From NCBI RefSeq assembly GCF_003635115.1, contig NZ_RBXJ01000001.1:496001-560000 (forward strand): a DNA stretch of 64,000 nucleotides, read 5' to 3'. Under the pieces are notes generated by a model. It did no database searches. It was not told the origin of the DNA and was given only the letters and a program-made list of their open reading frames with translations. Position 1 is the first letter of the stretch, and every line of letters begins with the position of its first letter. The translations under genes and the position numbers were made by a program. Shown here piece after piece: positions 44,407-53,380 of the stretch. This stretch comes from Microbacterium sp. AG1240 (GTDB taxonomy: Bacteria; Actinomycetota; Actinomycetes; Actinomycetales; Microbacteriaceae).

Positions 44407-44510
44407 CGTCAAGGTCTCCTCCATCACGACCGGGGTCGGGACCGACGTGCCGGGACCCGATGTCGAGTCCGTAATGACGGCAGCGCCGCGAGTGGGAGTA
44501 CTCCCCTTGC
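44407..44510 (-). promoter_or_regulatory. Probable yybP-ykoY manganese riboswitch upstream of terC
   Basis: Read on the minus strand, the leader begins GCAAGGGGAGTA and ends GGAGACCTTGACG, matching the P1/L1 (GGGGAGUA) and closing (GAGACCU) segments of the yybP-ykoY aptamer. P1 pairs CAAGG with CCTTG. GC-rich arms fill the interior. It ends about 36 nt before the terC start, so translational or transcriptional control is possible. The assignment is by eye. Confidence 0.72.
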
Positions 44511-44593
44511 TCCTCCAGGATACGGCATCCACGAGGGGCTCGGTGATGCGGCGTTCCTGTGGTAGCGCTACGATCCGAGGCGGGGAGGATCGT

Positions 44594-45142
44594 ATGGGGA
44601 CGATCGCATCGCACGAACGCTCGGAGAGGGCCGCGCGAGCGGGTGCCGGCGTCGCGGCCGTCGGCCGCCGCATCCATGCACAACGGACGGCGCAGGGACT
44701 GTCGCTGCAGGAGTTCGCGACGCTCGCCGGCGTCGATGCTCCCGCGCTGTCGGCGCTCGAGCGCGGCGAGGGTGCGACGACGCTGTTCACGCTGTACGCG
44801 GCGGCGGATGCGCTCGGGGTGCCGGCGGGGGCGTTCGTCTCGGTCGGCGACACGTCGGCGGATGCTGCGCCCGCGGCGCCGGTCCCGAACCCGACCCCGG
44901 TGCCGGCCACGGGGGGCGACCACGGGCCGACGGAGCGGGCGCCGCGCACGTTCGCCGACCTGCGCAAGGGAGCACTCGCCGGACGCACGTTCGACACCCT
45001 GCCGCAGTTCGCGGTCGCGGCCGTGCTCGAGGCGCGGTACTCGGTCGCGGCGATCGCCCGGGTCTTCCGCGTGCCGGCGTGGAAACTGCAGGGCTGGGTC
45101 GACGAGAAGACCGGGCCCGACGCCGCCTCTCACCGTCGGTAG
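44594..45142 (+). CDS. XRE-type helix-turn-helix regulator with C-terminal extension
   Basis: The 182-aa protein has an N-terminal HTH (residues about 20-80: V-G-R-R-I-H-A-Q-R-T-A-Q-G-L-S-L-Q-E-F-A, then LERGEGATTLFTLYAAADAL), an Ala/Pro linker and a second small domain (about 125-175) ending A-W-K-L-Q-G-W-V. GGGGAGG lies 5 nt before ATG 44594. It is divergent from terC; whether it regulates it is unknown. Confidence 0.8.
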   Translation: MGTIASHERSERAARAGAGVAAVGRRIHAQRTAQGLSLQEFATLAGVDAPALSALERGEGATTLFTLYAAADALGVPAGAFVSVGDTSADAAPAAPVPNPTPVPATGGDHGPTERAPRTFADLRKGALAGRTFDTLPQFAVAAVLEARYSVAAIARVFRVPAWKLQGWVDEKTGPDAASHRR

Positions 45143-45181
45143 CGCGCGCGCAACCCCGACTTTCGCCGACTTCGTGCGACG

Positions 45182-45187
45182 TACGCT
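45182..45187 (+). promoter_or_regulatory. -10 of a leaderless small-protein transcript
   Basis: TACGCT is followed by exactly 6 nt and ATG 45194; no Shine-Dalgarno is present. Confidence 0.6.
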
Positions 45188-45193
45188 CGCGGC

Positions 45194-45445
45194 ATGAAGA
45201 CCTCAGAGATCTCCTGGAACGAACCGGCGCGTGCGAAGATCATCGACGACGCGAACCGAGTGCTGCGCGAAGCCGTCGTCGACGTCGCGAAGACCCACCC
45301 CGAGGCGACGGCCGACGAAGCCTTCGCCGAGTTGAACGCCCGCCTGAAGGACCGGTTCATCGACTACGAACCCGGACCCGACCTGCGCACCTACGCCGAC
45401 GCGATCGCCGCCGGCGAGATCGAGCACGAAAGCGACACCGAGTAG
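45194..45445 (+). CDS. Small hypothetical protein, leaderless
   Basis: The 83-aa acidic, mostly helical soluble protein reads MKTSEISWNEPARAKIIDDA and onward, with P-E-A-T-A-D-E-A-F-A-E-L-N in the middle. No family was recognised and no membrane segment is present. Codon use is typical of the genome and the TANNNT-N6-ATG promoter supports expression. Confidence 0.65.
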   Translation: MKTSEISWNEPARAKIIDDANRVLREAVVDVAKTHPEATADEAFAELNARLKDRFIDYEPGPDLRTYADAIAAGEIEHESDTE

Positions 45446-45529
45446 TCACCTCCGCGCCATCCGGAACTGTTACGGTGCGGCGACCGCGGCCGACCACGGC
45501 GGCGGATCGACCTCAGCGGGAGCGGGCAC

Positions 45530-46495
45530 GTGAACCACTCGAACGGCTCGCACCGGCCCGGGGCGCTGCGCCGGGCCGCCGCCCTCCTCGCCTCCGCGGT
45601 CGTCGCGGGATCGTTCCTCGCACCGACCGCGGCCGTTGCCGCGGAGCCGGGGACGGGCCGCATCCTCGGACGCCTCGCCTCGGAGACGGGGGAGCCGATC
45701 GCCGGCGACATCGTCGCGATCGACGAGACCACCGGCCGGGCGTACAGCGCGACGGCGCGATCCGACGGCGGCTACGCGATCAGCGACGTCCCCGCCGGTC
45801 GCTACGCGGTGCTGTTCCGTCCCGCCGACATCGCTCTGCCCGGCGCTCCCTTCGGATACGCGGAGGCCTGGTTCCCCAACGTCCGTCGGGGCGATGATGC
45901 GGCCCGCGTGATCGTGGACGCCGGTGTCGAGACCGTGGACGTCGACGCGGTGCTGAGCGCCGCCGGGCGGGTATCGGGTGTCGTGTCGGGCGCGGCGGGC
46001 GAGTACGCCGTCGCCCTGCTGGACGAGCCCACCCCGGTCGATCCCTTCGACGGCGACACGCTCGTGGTCGAGATCGACCGTGCCGGGCGCTTCGCCCTCC
46101 GGGCTCCGGCCGGCGGGTACGAGCTGCTCGTATACCGGCGCTGCGGCCACGAGTGGCTGCCTTACGCGCTCTCGGAGGAGCGCGTGGAGCTCTCGAGTCG
46201 CAGCGACGTCGAGGTCGCTCCGGTGGTGGTGCCGATGGCCGGCGCCGTCGAGCTCCACCTGTGCGCCGATGACGGGGCGTTCGCCACGCACGCAGACGTC
46301 ACGCTGGCGCGGCAGGGCTGCCTCCGCGTCGAGCGGGACGGACTCACCGACCACACCGGGCGCGTGCTCTTCGAAGGGCTCGCCCCGGGGCGCTACGCCG
46401 TGGCGGTCGACGGCGTCGCGCGGACGCCGTCCCTCGTGGTGACGGTCGAACCCGACCGCGTCGCGCGCATCGCCGACCGTCCGATTCCCGCATAG
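45530..46495 (+). CDS. Secreted protein with carboxypeptidase-regulatory-like beta domains
   Basis: The 321-aa protein has a signal peptide (residues about 13-38, T-A-A-V-A-A) and two or three CarboxypepD-regulatory/CnaB-like beta-sandwich domains. The repeated pattern is G-R-I-L-G-R-L-A, then D-G-G-Y-A-I-S-D-V-P-A-G-R-Y and later F-E-G-L-A-P-G-R-Y-A-V-A-V-D. No sortase motif or catalytic site is visible. GTG 45530 has GGGAG upstream. It may bind cell-wall or extracellular ligands. Confidence 0.72.
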   Translation: MNHSNGSHRPGALRRAAALLASAVVAGSFLAPTAAVAAEPGTGRILGRLASETGEPIAGDIVAIDETTGRAYSATARSDGGYAISDVPAGRYAVLFRPADIALPGAPFGYAEAWFPNVRRGDDAARVIVDAGVETVDVDAVLSAAGRVSGVVSGAAGEYAVALLDEPTPVDPFDGDTLVVEIDRAGRFALRAPAGGYELLVYRRCGHEWLPYALSEERVELSSRSDVEVAPVVVPMAGAVELHLCADDGAFATHADVTLARQGCLRVERDGLTDHTGRVLFEGLAPGRYAVAVDGVARTPSLVVTVEPDRVARIADRPIPA

Positions 46496-46662
46496 CCCGC
46501 GCATAGTCTTCCCGACACCCGACCGACACGGGAGCGAAACACACGCTTCCTAGGGTGGGGACACCGCCTGTCTCCCCGATCCGCGTCCCACCGGACGGTG
46601 TGGTCTCGCGCGCTCACATCCGAGCGCGCGTCGAGTTCCCCCTCTCGAATGGAGTCCGCTTC

Positions 46663-49494
46663 GTGCGAACCCGTGCCCTCGTATCCATAGGTGGCGTCGT
46701 CGCCATCGCCTCCTCCATGCTGGCGTTCGCGCCGGCGACCGCGGCGGTCGACCCGCCCGCGCTCTCGATCGTGCGCCCCACGTCGTCGATCGAGATGCCG
46801 ACGCAGTACCCCTCCCAGCCCCGTCTCACCGTCGTCCCCGACCTGCCCACCGATGCGTCGATCGCGCGCGGCGTGATGCCGTACGACGAGATCGCGCCGT
46901 TCCTCAACCGCCTGATGGACCGCAGCAATCGTGTGTCGTCGCAGGTCGTGGGCACGTCCTACCAGGGTCGCGAGATCTACATGGTGACGGTCACGTCGCG
47001 CGAGACCCCCGCCGAGACGGCTCAGCAGGACGCCTGGCGTACCAAGGTGAAGTACGACCCCGCCGCGGCAGCCTCCGACGCCGCGCTCGCCGAGGGCTAC
47101 AAGGTGCCGCTGTGGTTCAACGCGAACATCCACGGCAACGAGTGGGAGGGCACCGACGCCACCCTCAACTACATCGAGGATCTTGCCACGAGCGCCGATC
47201 CCGTCGTCCAAGACCTTCTCGACAACCACCGCATCTACTTCACGGTCACCAACAACCCCGACGGGCGCGCGCTCGGACAGCGCGGCACCGCCAACGGGTA
47301 CGACCCGAACCGCGACTTCATCACCGGCGCGACGAAGGAGGCGTCCATCGTCCGCGACCTCGCCAGCATCATCCAGCCGACGTACTTCATCGATCTGCAC
47401 GGATACACCAGCGTGCTGCAGGTCGAGCCGTGCGGTCCGCCCCACGGTGAGAACTACGAGTACGACCTGTTCGTACCGCACGCCTACGCGACCGCACTCG
47501 ACATCGAGAAGGCCGTGACCGAGGCGAACATCCCCGGCAACACCTACTACGACCCCGAGGCGGGGGACGTGACGTCGACCAACACCGGCTTCATCAACAT
47601 CCCCTACCGCGACCAGCGTTCGGGATGGGATGACTGGCCGCCCATCTTCGCCCCGCAGTACGTCGCGTACCAGGGTGCCGTGACCAACACGGTCGAGCTG
47701 CCGCTGGGCCGTAGCGGCGACCAGCCGGCGCGCGCGAAGGTGAACATCGAGGTCGCCGAGGTGGTCATCGACACGGTCGCCGACTACGTGCAGGACAACA
47801 GCGCCTCGCTGCTGGAGAACCAGATCGAGATCTTCGCGCGCGGGCTCACCGGCACCGAGAGCGTCGAGATCCCCGCCGACGTCTCGCCGGACGACCTCGC
47901 CGAGGGCGTGCCCACGGAATGGACCGACATCTGGGACGAGAACGACATCTACACGACCGAGTTCCCGCGCGCCTACGTCATCCCGCTGGGTGCGGGGCAG
48001 CGCTCCGACTCCGACGCGCAGACGCTCGTGCAGCAGCTGCTCGTCAACGGCATCGAGGTCTCGCGCACCACGGCGCCGTTCACCGCCGAGGGCGTCACCT
48101 ACCCCGCCGGCTCCTATTACGTCGACATGCACCAGCCCGTCCGCGGGCTCGCGAACGCGCTGCTCGCCGACGGCACCGACATCACCGACCGCGTGCCCGA
48201 CATGTACGACATCTCCGCGTGGAGCCTGTCGCTGCTGTGGGGAGCCGACGTCGAGGCACTCGGCTACACGACCGACCCCGCCCCGACGACGGCCCTCGAG
48301 CCCATCTCCGAGGCGCCCCTCACGGGCTCGGTGGCTCCCGCGAGCGACTACCTCTCGTTCGAGCCGCGTGGCGTCGCCGACTACCAGGCGATCAACGAGC
48401 TGCTCGGTGAGGGGATCGCACTGTCGCAGCTCGAGGACGGCACCGTCGTCTTCCGCCGCGATGCGGCGGCGGATGCTGCGGCCCGAGCGGTCGCCGACAT
48501 CTACGGTGTCGACGTCGCGGCCTCCGACGGATCGGAGCTGCGCGAGGAGGGCGTCGCCGGACTGCGTCCGCTGCGCGTCGGCTACGCGAGCAACACCGAC
48601 GACCGCGACGCGCTGACCAAGCTCGGGTTCACCGACCTCGTGCCGGTGACGGCGGCGACGATCGAGTCGGGCGCGGTCGACCTCGCGTCGATCGACGTCC
48701 TGTGGATCGGCTCGGCGGTGACCATCGACCCGGCGACGCAGGCGACGGCGTTCGGCGCCATGCGCGCCTACGTGGAGTCCGGCAAGCCCGTCGTCGGACG
48801 AGGCACTGCCGGTGCGTCGTTCGTGTCGACCTTCGGTCTCGCTGCCCTCACCGCCACCTCCGGTACGAACCGATCGAACGGCATCGTGTCGATCGACGTC
48901 CCCGAGGCGGGCGTGCTCGGCGACTACGCGCAGGACACCGCGTTCGTCTCCCCGGCCACGTGGTTCACGGGTCTAGGTGCGGGTGTGACCGTCGAGGCGA
49001 GCTACGCGGCGACCGACCCGCTGGTATCGGGTCACTGGGCCGCGTCGGACGGACGTTCGTCAGTCGATGCGGCAGGGCAGGCGGCGGCGGTGTCGGCGAC
49101 CTCGTCGCTCGCGGGCAACCGCCTGTTCCTCTTCGGCACCTCGCCGACGTACCGCAACCACCCGGTCGGGGCGTTCAGCGACATCGCACGGTCGATCTTC
49201 TGGGCCACCGAGACGGCGAGCAGCATCGAGCCGCCCGTCGTCCAGCCCGAGCCGACGGCGACCCCGACGCCGGAGCCTACGACGGTCCCGACGCCGGAGC
49301 CCACGACGGAGCCGACGCCGGAGCCGACGACGACGGGTGCGCCGGCGCTCGTGGTGCCGCCGAGCGACTCGAGCCTCGCGACCACGGGTGGGTCGAGCCC
49401 GGGGTCGCTCTGGGCGGGGGCGGCCGCGCTCATGATGTTCGGAGCGGGCGCGTTCGTGCTCGCCCGCACGCGGGCGCGGCGTTCGGCCGAGTGA
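46663..49494 (+). CDS. Secreted M14-family zinc carboxypeptidase with LATTG wall anchor
   Basis: The 943-aa protein has a signal peptide (to about residue 28) and an M14 domain with metal ligands His157 and Glu160 (NIHGNEWEG) and His246 (D-L-H-G-Y), substrate-binding N-P-D-G-R at 198-202 and catalytic Glu345 (N-T-V-E-L-P). A long C-terminal half follows, then a Pro-Thr-Glu repeat linker, L-A-T-T-G, a hydrophobic helix and an Arg-rich tail. LAxTG is the signal of class E sortases rather than the class C enzyme found here. GTG 46663 has GGAG 8 nt upstream. Confidence 0.9.
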   Translation: MRTRALVSIGGVVAIASSMLAFAPATAAVDPPALSIVRPTSSIEMPTQYPSQPRLTVVPDLPTDASIARGVMPYDEIAPFLNRLMDRSNRVSSQVVGTSYQGREIYMVTVTSRETPAETAQQDAWRTKVKYDPAAAASDAALAEGYKVPLWFNANIHGNEWEGTDATLNYIEDLATSADPVVQDLLDNHRIYFTVTNNPDGRALGQRGTANGYDPNRDFITGATKEASIVRDLASIIQPTYFIDLHGYTSVLQVEPCGPPHGENYEYDLFVPHAYATALDIEKAVTEANIPGNTYYDPEAGDVTSTNTGFINIPYRDQRSGWDDWPPIFAPQYVAYQGAVTNTVELPLGRSGDQPARAKVNIEVAEVVIDTVADYVQDNSASLLENQIEIFARGLTGTESVEIPADVSPDDLAEGVPTEWTDIWDENDIYTTEFPRAYVIPLGAGQRSDSDAQTLVQQLLVNGIEVSRTTAPFTAEGVTYPAGSYYVDMHQPVRGLANALLADGTDITDRVPDMYDISAWSLSLLWGADVEALGYTTDPAPTTALEPISEAPLTGSVAPASDYLSFEPRGVADYQAINELLGEGIALSQLEDGTVVFRRDAAADAAARAVADIYGVDVAASDGSELREEGVAGLRPLRVGYASNTDDRDALTKLGFTDLVPVTAATIESGAVDLASIDVLWIGSAVTIDPATQATAFGAMRAYVESGKPVVGRGTAGASFVSTFGLAALTATSGTNRSNGIVSIDVPEAGVLGDYAQDTAFVSPATWFTGLGAGVTVEASYAATDPLVSGHWAASDGRSSVDAAGQAAAVSATSSLAGNRLFLFGTSPTYRNHPVGAFSDIARSIFWATETASSIEPPVVQPEPTATPTPEPTTVPTPEPTTEPTPEPTTTGAPALVVPPSDSSLATTGGSSPGSLWAGAAALMMFGAGAFVLARTRARRSAE

Positions 49495-49499
49495 TCCAC

Positions 49500-49539
49500 C
49501 GAGGGGAGGGCGGGATCATCGCATCCCATCCTCCCCTCG
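49500..49539 (+). terminator. Terminator after the M14 gene
   Basis: A 17-bp stem with two mismatches (49500-49516 with 49523-49539; CGAGGGGAGG outer arm) and a 6-nt loop begins 5 bp after the M14 stop codon. Confidence 0.7.
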
Positions 49540-49566
49540 CCGTCCCGCCTGACCGAGGAGTGCCCG

Positions 49567-50181
49567 ATGATCGAATCGAACGACCCGGCCGACGCCGAGA
49601 CCGTCGCATCGACCGTGCGTCGGCGGATCGTCTGGGGCTACGTGGGCGGCGCCGCGTTGATCGCCGTCGCGGTCCTGCTGGCCTGGTGGGCGATAGCGAA
49701 CGGGGCCGCGCCGGCGGCCCCCGTCTCCTCGGCGTCGACGGCGCCCACCGCATCGTCGCCGCCGGTGGGATCGTCCGCAGCATCCTCCGCCCCGGCCTCC
49801 GACCCGCCCTCCGGCCCGGCGTCGTCCACCGAACCGCCCACCGCCGGTGACGCACCGGGGAACACGGGGGCATCCGCGCCCGCCTCACCGCTCATCGATG
49901 CTTTCGCGGTGAGCACGACCTCCGCCCAGTGCGCCGACGACCGGTCCGCAACGGCGGCCCTCACCTTCACGTGGAGCGCGACCGGCGCCGACGACGCGTG
50001 GATCGGAGTCGGCACGACGGATGCGTCGGTCGTCCCGTCCGCCGCGGTGCCGGTGTCGTCCGACGGCTACGCCGGACTCGCGTTCGACTGTCGGGAGGAG
50101 GAGCAGCTGTACACGCTGACCGTGCGCGGGCCGGGCGGGACGACGAGCAGCTCCGTCTCGGTCACGCGGTCGCTCCTCTGA
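49567..50181 (+). CDS. Single-pass membrane protein with extracellular domain
   Basis: The 204-aa protein has a short cytoplasmic N-terminus, one membrane helix (about residues 22-45), a Ser/Pro/Ala-rich linker to about residue 105 and a compact beta-like domain with two Cys (S-A-Q-C and F-D-C-R) that may pair. ATG 49567 has GAGGAG upstream. No family was recognised. It converges with the LLM oxidoreductase gene 6 bp away. Confidence 0.7.
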   Translation: MIESNDPADAETVASTVRRRIVWGYVGGAALIAVAVLLAWWAIANGAAPAAPVSSASTAPTASSPPVGSSAASSAPASDPPSGPASSTEPPTAGDAPGNTGASAPASPLIDAFAVSTTSAQCADDRSATAALTFTWSATGADDAWIGVGTTDASVVPSAAVPVSSDGYAGLAFDCREEEQLYTLTVRGPGGTTSSSVSVTRSLL

Positions 50182-50187
50182 CCGGGA

Positions 50188-51159
50188 TCAGAGGGCGCGG
50201 AGCTTCTCGAGCAGCGGCTCGGCGATCTCGGCGACGAAGCGTTCCTGCTGCTCGTCGCCGACCTGCACGATCGCGATGTCGGTGAAACCGGCGTCGACGA
50301 ACGGGCGGACGCTTTCGGCGAGGGCGTCGAGATCGGGGCCGCACGCGATCGACTCGGCGACGTCCTCGGGCCGCACGAACTGGCTCGCACCCTCGAAACC
50401 GGCCGGGGTCGGAAGATCCGAGTTCACCGCCCAGCCGCCCGCGAACCAGCGGAACTGATCGTGGGCCCGGGCGATCGCCGCATCCTTGTCGGGGTCCCAG
50501 CTGATGGGGATCTGGCCGATCTTGCGCGACGCGGGTTCACCCGACCGCGCGTCGTCCCATGCGGAGACCAGGTCGGCGTCGGGTTCGGTCGTGATGAGGT
50601 GATCGCCGAGCGGGGCGAACTTCTCGATCGACTTCGCTCCCGAGACCGCCACGCCGATCGGCACGCCGGCGTCGGGCGCGTCCCAGATGCGAGCCGAGTC
50701 GACGCGGAAGTACTCGCCGTCGTAGGTGACGAGGTCGCCGGTGTGCAGCGCTCGGATGATCTCGATCGCCTCGACGAGCATCTCCTGCCGAGGCTGCACC
50801 GACGGCCAGCCTTCGCCGATCACGTGCTCGTTGAGGTTCTCACCCGAACCGAGGCCGAGCGTGAAGCGGTTGTCGGAGAGGATCTGCAGCGTCGCCGCCT
50901 TCTGCGCGACGACGGCGGGGTGGTAGCGCAGGGTGGGGCAGGTGACGTAGGTCATCAGCTCCACCTTCGACGTCGCGTTCGCGACCGCACCCAGCACGGT
51001 CCACGCGTAGGGGGCGTGGCCCTGGCTCGTGAGCCACGGGGAGAAGTGGTCGCTCGAGACGAGGAAGTCGAATCCCGCGTCCTCGGCCGACGCGGCGTAC
51101 CGCACGAGCTCGCGAGGGCCGCTCTGCTCGGTCATCAGGGTGTAGCCGAAACGGGTCAT
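50188..51159 (-). CDS. F420-dependent LLM-class oxidoreductase (G6PDH-like group)
   Basis: The 323-aa TIM-barrel protein of the luciferase-like family begins MTRFGYTLMTEQSGPRELVR. It contains S-S-D-H-F-S-P-W, T-Y-V-T-C-P-T-L-R-Y-H-P and L-G-L-G-S-G-E-N-L-N-E-H, characteristic of the TIGR03557 F420-dependent group related to glucose-6-phosphate dehydrogenase Fgd. Substrate is unknown. With the PPOX protein at 39780 it suggests the organism makes coenzyme F420. ATG 51159 is chosen as the family start. Confidence 0.88.
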   Translation of the reverse strand: MTRFGYTLMTEQSGPRELVRYAASAEDAGFDFLVSSDHFSPWLTSQGHAPYAWTVLGAVANATSKVELMTYVTCPTLRYHPAVVAQKAATLQILSDNRFTLGLGSGENLNEHVIGEGWPSVQPRQEMLVEAIEIIRALHTGDLVTYDGEYFRVDSARIWDAPDAGVPIGVAVSGAKSIEKFAPLGDHLITTEPDADLVSAWDDARSGEPASRKIGQIPISWDPDKDAAIARAHDQFRWFAGGWAVNSDLPTPAGFEGASQFVRPEDVAESIACGPDLDALAESVRPFVDAGFTDIAIVQVGDEQQERFVAEIAEPLLEKLRAL

Positions 51160-51282
51160 GCTGTGCTCCCTCGTCGTCGTGCGTCGCGGAGTTATCCCGC
51201 GCGGCACTCCCGACGATAAGCGGGGCGGCGCGACCTCATGCCGGGGTTGCCGAAGCGGATGCGTTAGGGCATCCTGCCGGGC

Positions 51283-51438
51283 TCAGAAGGGTTGGCGACC
51301 GACGATGGTCCGCGGCTTCTTCGAGCGGGCGGGGGTGGGGGCCGCGGCTCTGCGGGTCGAGCCGACGGCGGGGTCGAACCGCTCCGCACTGGCGGGAGGG
51401 GTGGGGCGGGAAGCTGAACGTTCTGAGGGATTGTCCAT
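51283..51438 (-). CDS. Small basic protein (51 aa), leaderless
   Basis: A short gene encodes MDNPSERSASRPTPPASAER and ends K-K-P-R-T-I-V-G-R-Q-P-F. The protein is Pro/Arg/Ala-rich with no membrane segment. TAGCGT lies exactly 6 nt before the ATG, the same leaderless signature as at six other genes here, which supports it being real. It lies between the LLM gene and the ABC operon terminator. Function is unknown. Confidence 0.5.
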   Translation of the reverse strand: MDNPSERSASRPTPPASAERFDPAVGSTRRAAAPTPARSKKPRTIVGRQPF

Positions 51439-51444
51439 CACCGA

Positions 51445-51450
51445 ACGCTA
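51445..51450 (-). promoter_or_regulatory. -10 of a leaderless 51-aa protein transcript
   Basis: TAGCGT on the minus strand is followed by 6 nt and the ATG at 51438. Confidence 0.45.
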
Positions 51451-51480
51451 TGCGTTTCACATGTACGTGCTCACAGGTTC

Positions 51481-51515
51481 GCGCTCGGGCCCCGAGACGG
51501 GAGGGGCCCGAGCGC
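51481..51515 (-). terminator. Terminator of the ABC exporter operon
   Basis: A perfect 13-bp stem (GCGCTCGGGCCCC at 51481-51493 with 51503-51515) and 9-nt loop begin 5 bp after the permease stop codon on the minus strand. Confidence 0.7.
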
Positions 51516-51520
51516 GAGCC

Positions 51521-52375
51521 TCACGCGTCCCGGCGCTTGAGCAGCACGATCGCCGTCGAAAACAGAACGACGACCCAGACGACGAGGATCAGCCCGCCCG
51601 CCCAGGGCTCGATGGTCCAGAGCCCCTCCGTGGTGGGGGCGCCCGGCGAGTCGACGGGGTAGGCCGCGAGGGCGCTCCCCGCCGACGACGGCAGGATCTT
51701 CTCGAGGTTCTGCATCCACACCAGCTGGGTCAGTACTCCCACGATGTTCAGCACGATCGGGGCCGCGAGCACGAGGCCGAGCGCCACGGCGACGCTGCCC
51801 GCCGTGTTGCGGATGATCGCGCCGAGCGAGAACGCGATCAGCCCCACGAGCACGAGGTAGCCGACGCCGCCGAGGATGGAGAGCCAGTACTGCGGGTCTG
51901 CGAGGTCGGTCTCGAGTCCCTTGCCCGACAGCAGTGCCACGGCGACGACGATCGAGATGCCGAACGAGATCACGGCCACGACGAACGTCGCGACGGCGAA
52001 CACGAGGGCCTTCGCCAGGAGCGCGGGCGTGCGCTTCGGCACGGCCGTGAGCGTGGAACGGATCATGCCGGTGCCGTACTCGCCCGAGATGATGAGCACG
52101 CCGAGCACGCTGACGACGAGCGCACCGAAGGTGGTGCTGATGGTCACCGCCTGCACCGACAGCGCCTGCGCCGAATCGCCGGTGGGCGCGGGATCGACGC
52201 TGAGCGATGAGGCCAGCAGCAGGGTGAAGCCGACCGTCAGGACGAGCAGGATCGCGTAGCACCACCAGGTCGAGCGGATGCTGCGGAACTTGATCCACTC
52301 CGACGCCACGGCTCCGCCGAAGCTGAGGTCGCGCCCGGTGGGGGTGAACACGGGGGTGGGGGTCGAGGTGCTCAT
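51521..52375 (-). CDS. ABC-2 type exporter permease
   Basis: The 284-aa protein has about six hydrophobic segments. It starts with a cytoplasmic tail containing VASEWIKFRSIRSTWW and the first loop G-E-Y-G-T-G-M-I-R-S-T-L, typical of ABC-2 permeases of the drug/bacteriocin exporter type. Its ATG overlaps the ATPase stop (ATGA), so the pair is translationally coupled. Substrate is unknown. Confidence 0.9.
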   Translation of the reverse strand: MSTSTPTPVFTPTGRDLSFGGAVASEWIKFRSIRSTWWCYAILLVLTVGFTLLLASSLSVDPAPTGDSAQALSVQAVTISTTFGALVVSVLGVLIISGEYGTGMIRSTLTAVPKRTPALLAKALVFAVATFVVAVISFGISIVVAVALLSGKGLETDLADPQYWLSILGGVGYLVLVGLIAFSLGAIIRNTAGSVAVALGLVLAAPIVLNIVGVLTQLVWMQNLEKILPSSAGSALAAYPVDSPGAPTTEGLWTIEPWAGGLILVVWVVVLFSTAIVLLKRRDA

Positions 52376-53310
52376 CGGTTCGCCTCCGCGGTCGTGGGGG
52401 TGTCGTAGTCGGCGGTGGCGTACTCGACGCTGTCGCGAGTGAGCTCCATGTAGGCGTCCTCGAGCGAGCCGGTGAGAGGGGTGAGCTCGTACAGCACCAC
52501 GCCCGCGCTCGCGGCGACCTCGCCGACGCGCTGCGCGGCGATGCCCGTGACGGACAGCAGGTCGGGTGCGGTCGCCGTGGCGGTGGCGCCCTCGCTCTCG
52601 AGGAGCGGGCCGAGCTGCGCGATCTGCGGGGTGCGCACCTTGACCGAACCGCCCGAGGCGTTGGCGAGGATCTCGTTGACGGGGGCGTCGGCCACGATCC
52701 GTCCGCGCCCGAGCACGATGATGTGGTCGGCTGTCTGGGCCATCTCGCTCATGAGGTGCGACGACAGGAACACGGTGCGGCCCTCGCTGGCCAGGTGACG
52801 GACGAACTGACGCACCCACGCCACGCCCTCGGGGTCGAGACCGTTGACCGGTTCGTCGAGGATCAGGGTGGCCGGGTCACCGAGCAGCGCCACGGCGAGA
52901 CCGAGGCGCTGGCCCATGCCGAGCGAGAACCCGCCGACCCGCTTGCGTGCGACGGACTCGAGTCCGGTGAGGCCGATGACCTCGTCGACGCGCTTCGCGC
53001 CGATCCGGTGGGTGGCGGCGATGGCCAGCAGGTGGTTGCGCGCGCTGCGGCCGGTGTGCACGGCCTTGGCGTCGAGCAGCGCGCCGACCTGGTGAAGCGG
53101 TGCTCGGTGCTCGGCGTACGGCTTGCCGTTCACCGTGACCGATCCGTTCGTGGGGCGGTCCAGGCCCACGATCATGCGCATCGTGGTGGACTTTCCCGCA
53201 CCGTTCGGTCCGAGGAATCCGGTCACGTGTCCCGGGCGGACGGTGAAGTCGATGGTGTCGACGGCGGTCTTGGCGCCGTAGCGCTTGGTCAGGGAATGGG
53301 CTTCGATCAC
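52372..53310 (-). CDS. ABC-2 type exporter ATP-binding protein
   Basis: The 312-aa ATPase has the Walker A motif GFLGPNGAGKSTTMRM, the signature segment GFSLGMGQRLGLA (degenerate LSxGQ), Walker B T-L-I-L-D-E-P-V-N-G-L-D-P and H-loop F-L-S-S-H. The C-terminal extension is like that of DrrA/BcrA-type exporters. GTG 53310 has GGAG upstream; TACGGT at 53332-53337 is a possible -10. A GATACC/GGTATC inverted repeat (53358-53371) lies near the expected -35. Confidence 0.92.
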   Translation of the reverse strand: MIEAHSLTKRYGAKTAVDTIDFTVRPGHVTGFLGPNGAGKSTTMRMIVGLDRPTNGSVTVNGKPYAEHRAPLHQVGALLDAKAVHTGRSARNHLLAIAATHRIGAKRVDEVIGLTGLESVARKRVGGFSLGMGQRLGLAVALLGDPATLILDEPVNGLDPEGVAWVRQFVRHLASEGRTVFLSSHLMSEMAQTADHIIVLGRGRIVADAPVNEILANASGGSVKVRTPQIAQLGPLLESEGATATATAPDLLSVTGIAAQRVGEVAASAGVVLYELTPLTGSLEDAYMELTRDSVEYATADYDTPTTAEANR

Positions 53311-53380
53311 GACAGGAACTCCATGCCACCCACCGTAGCGAGGGGGTTCGCCGGGTCGATACCGGGGTATCCCTAAACCG

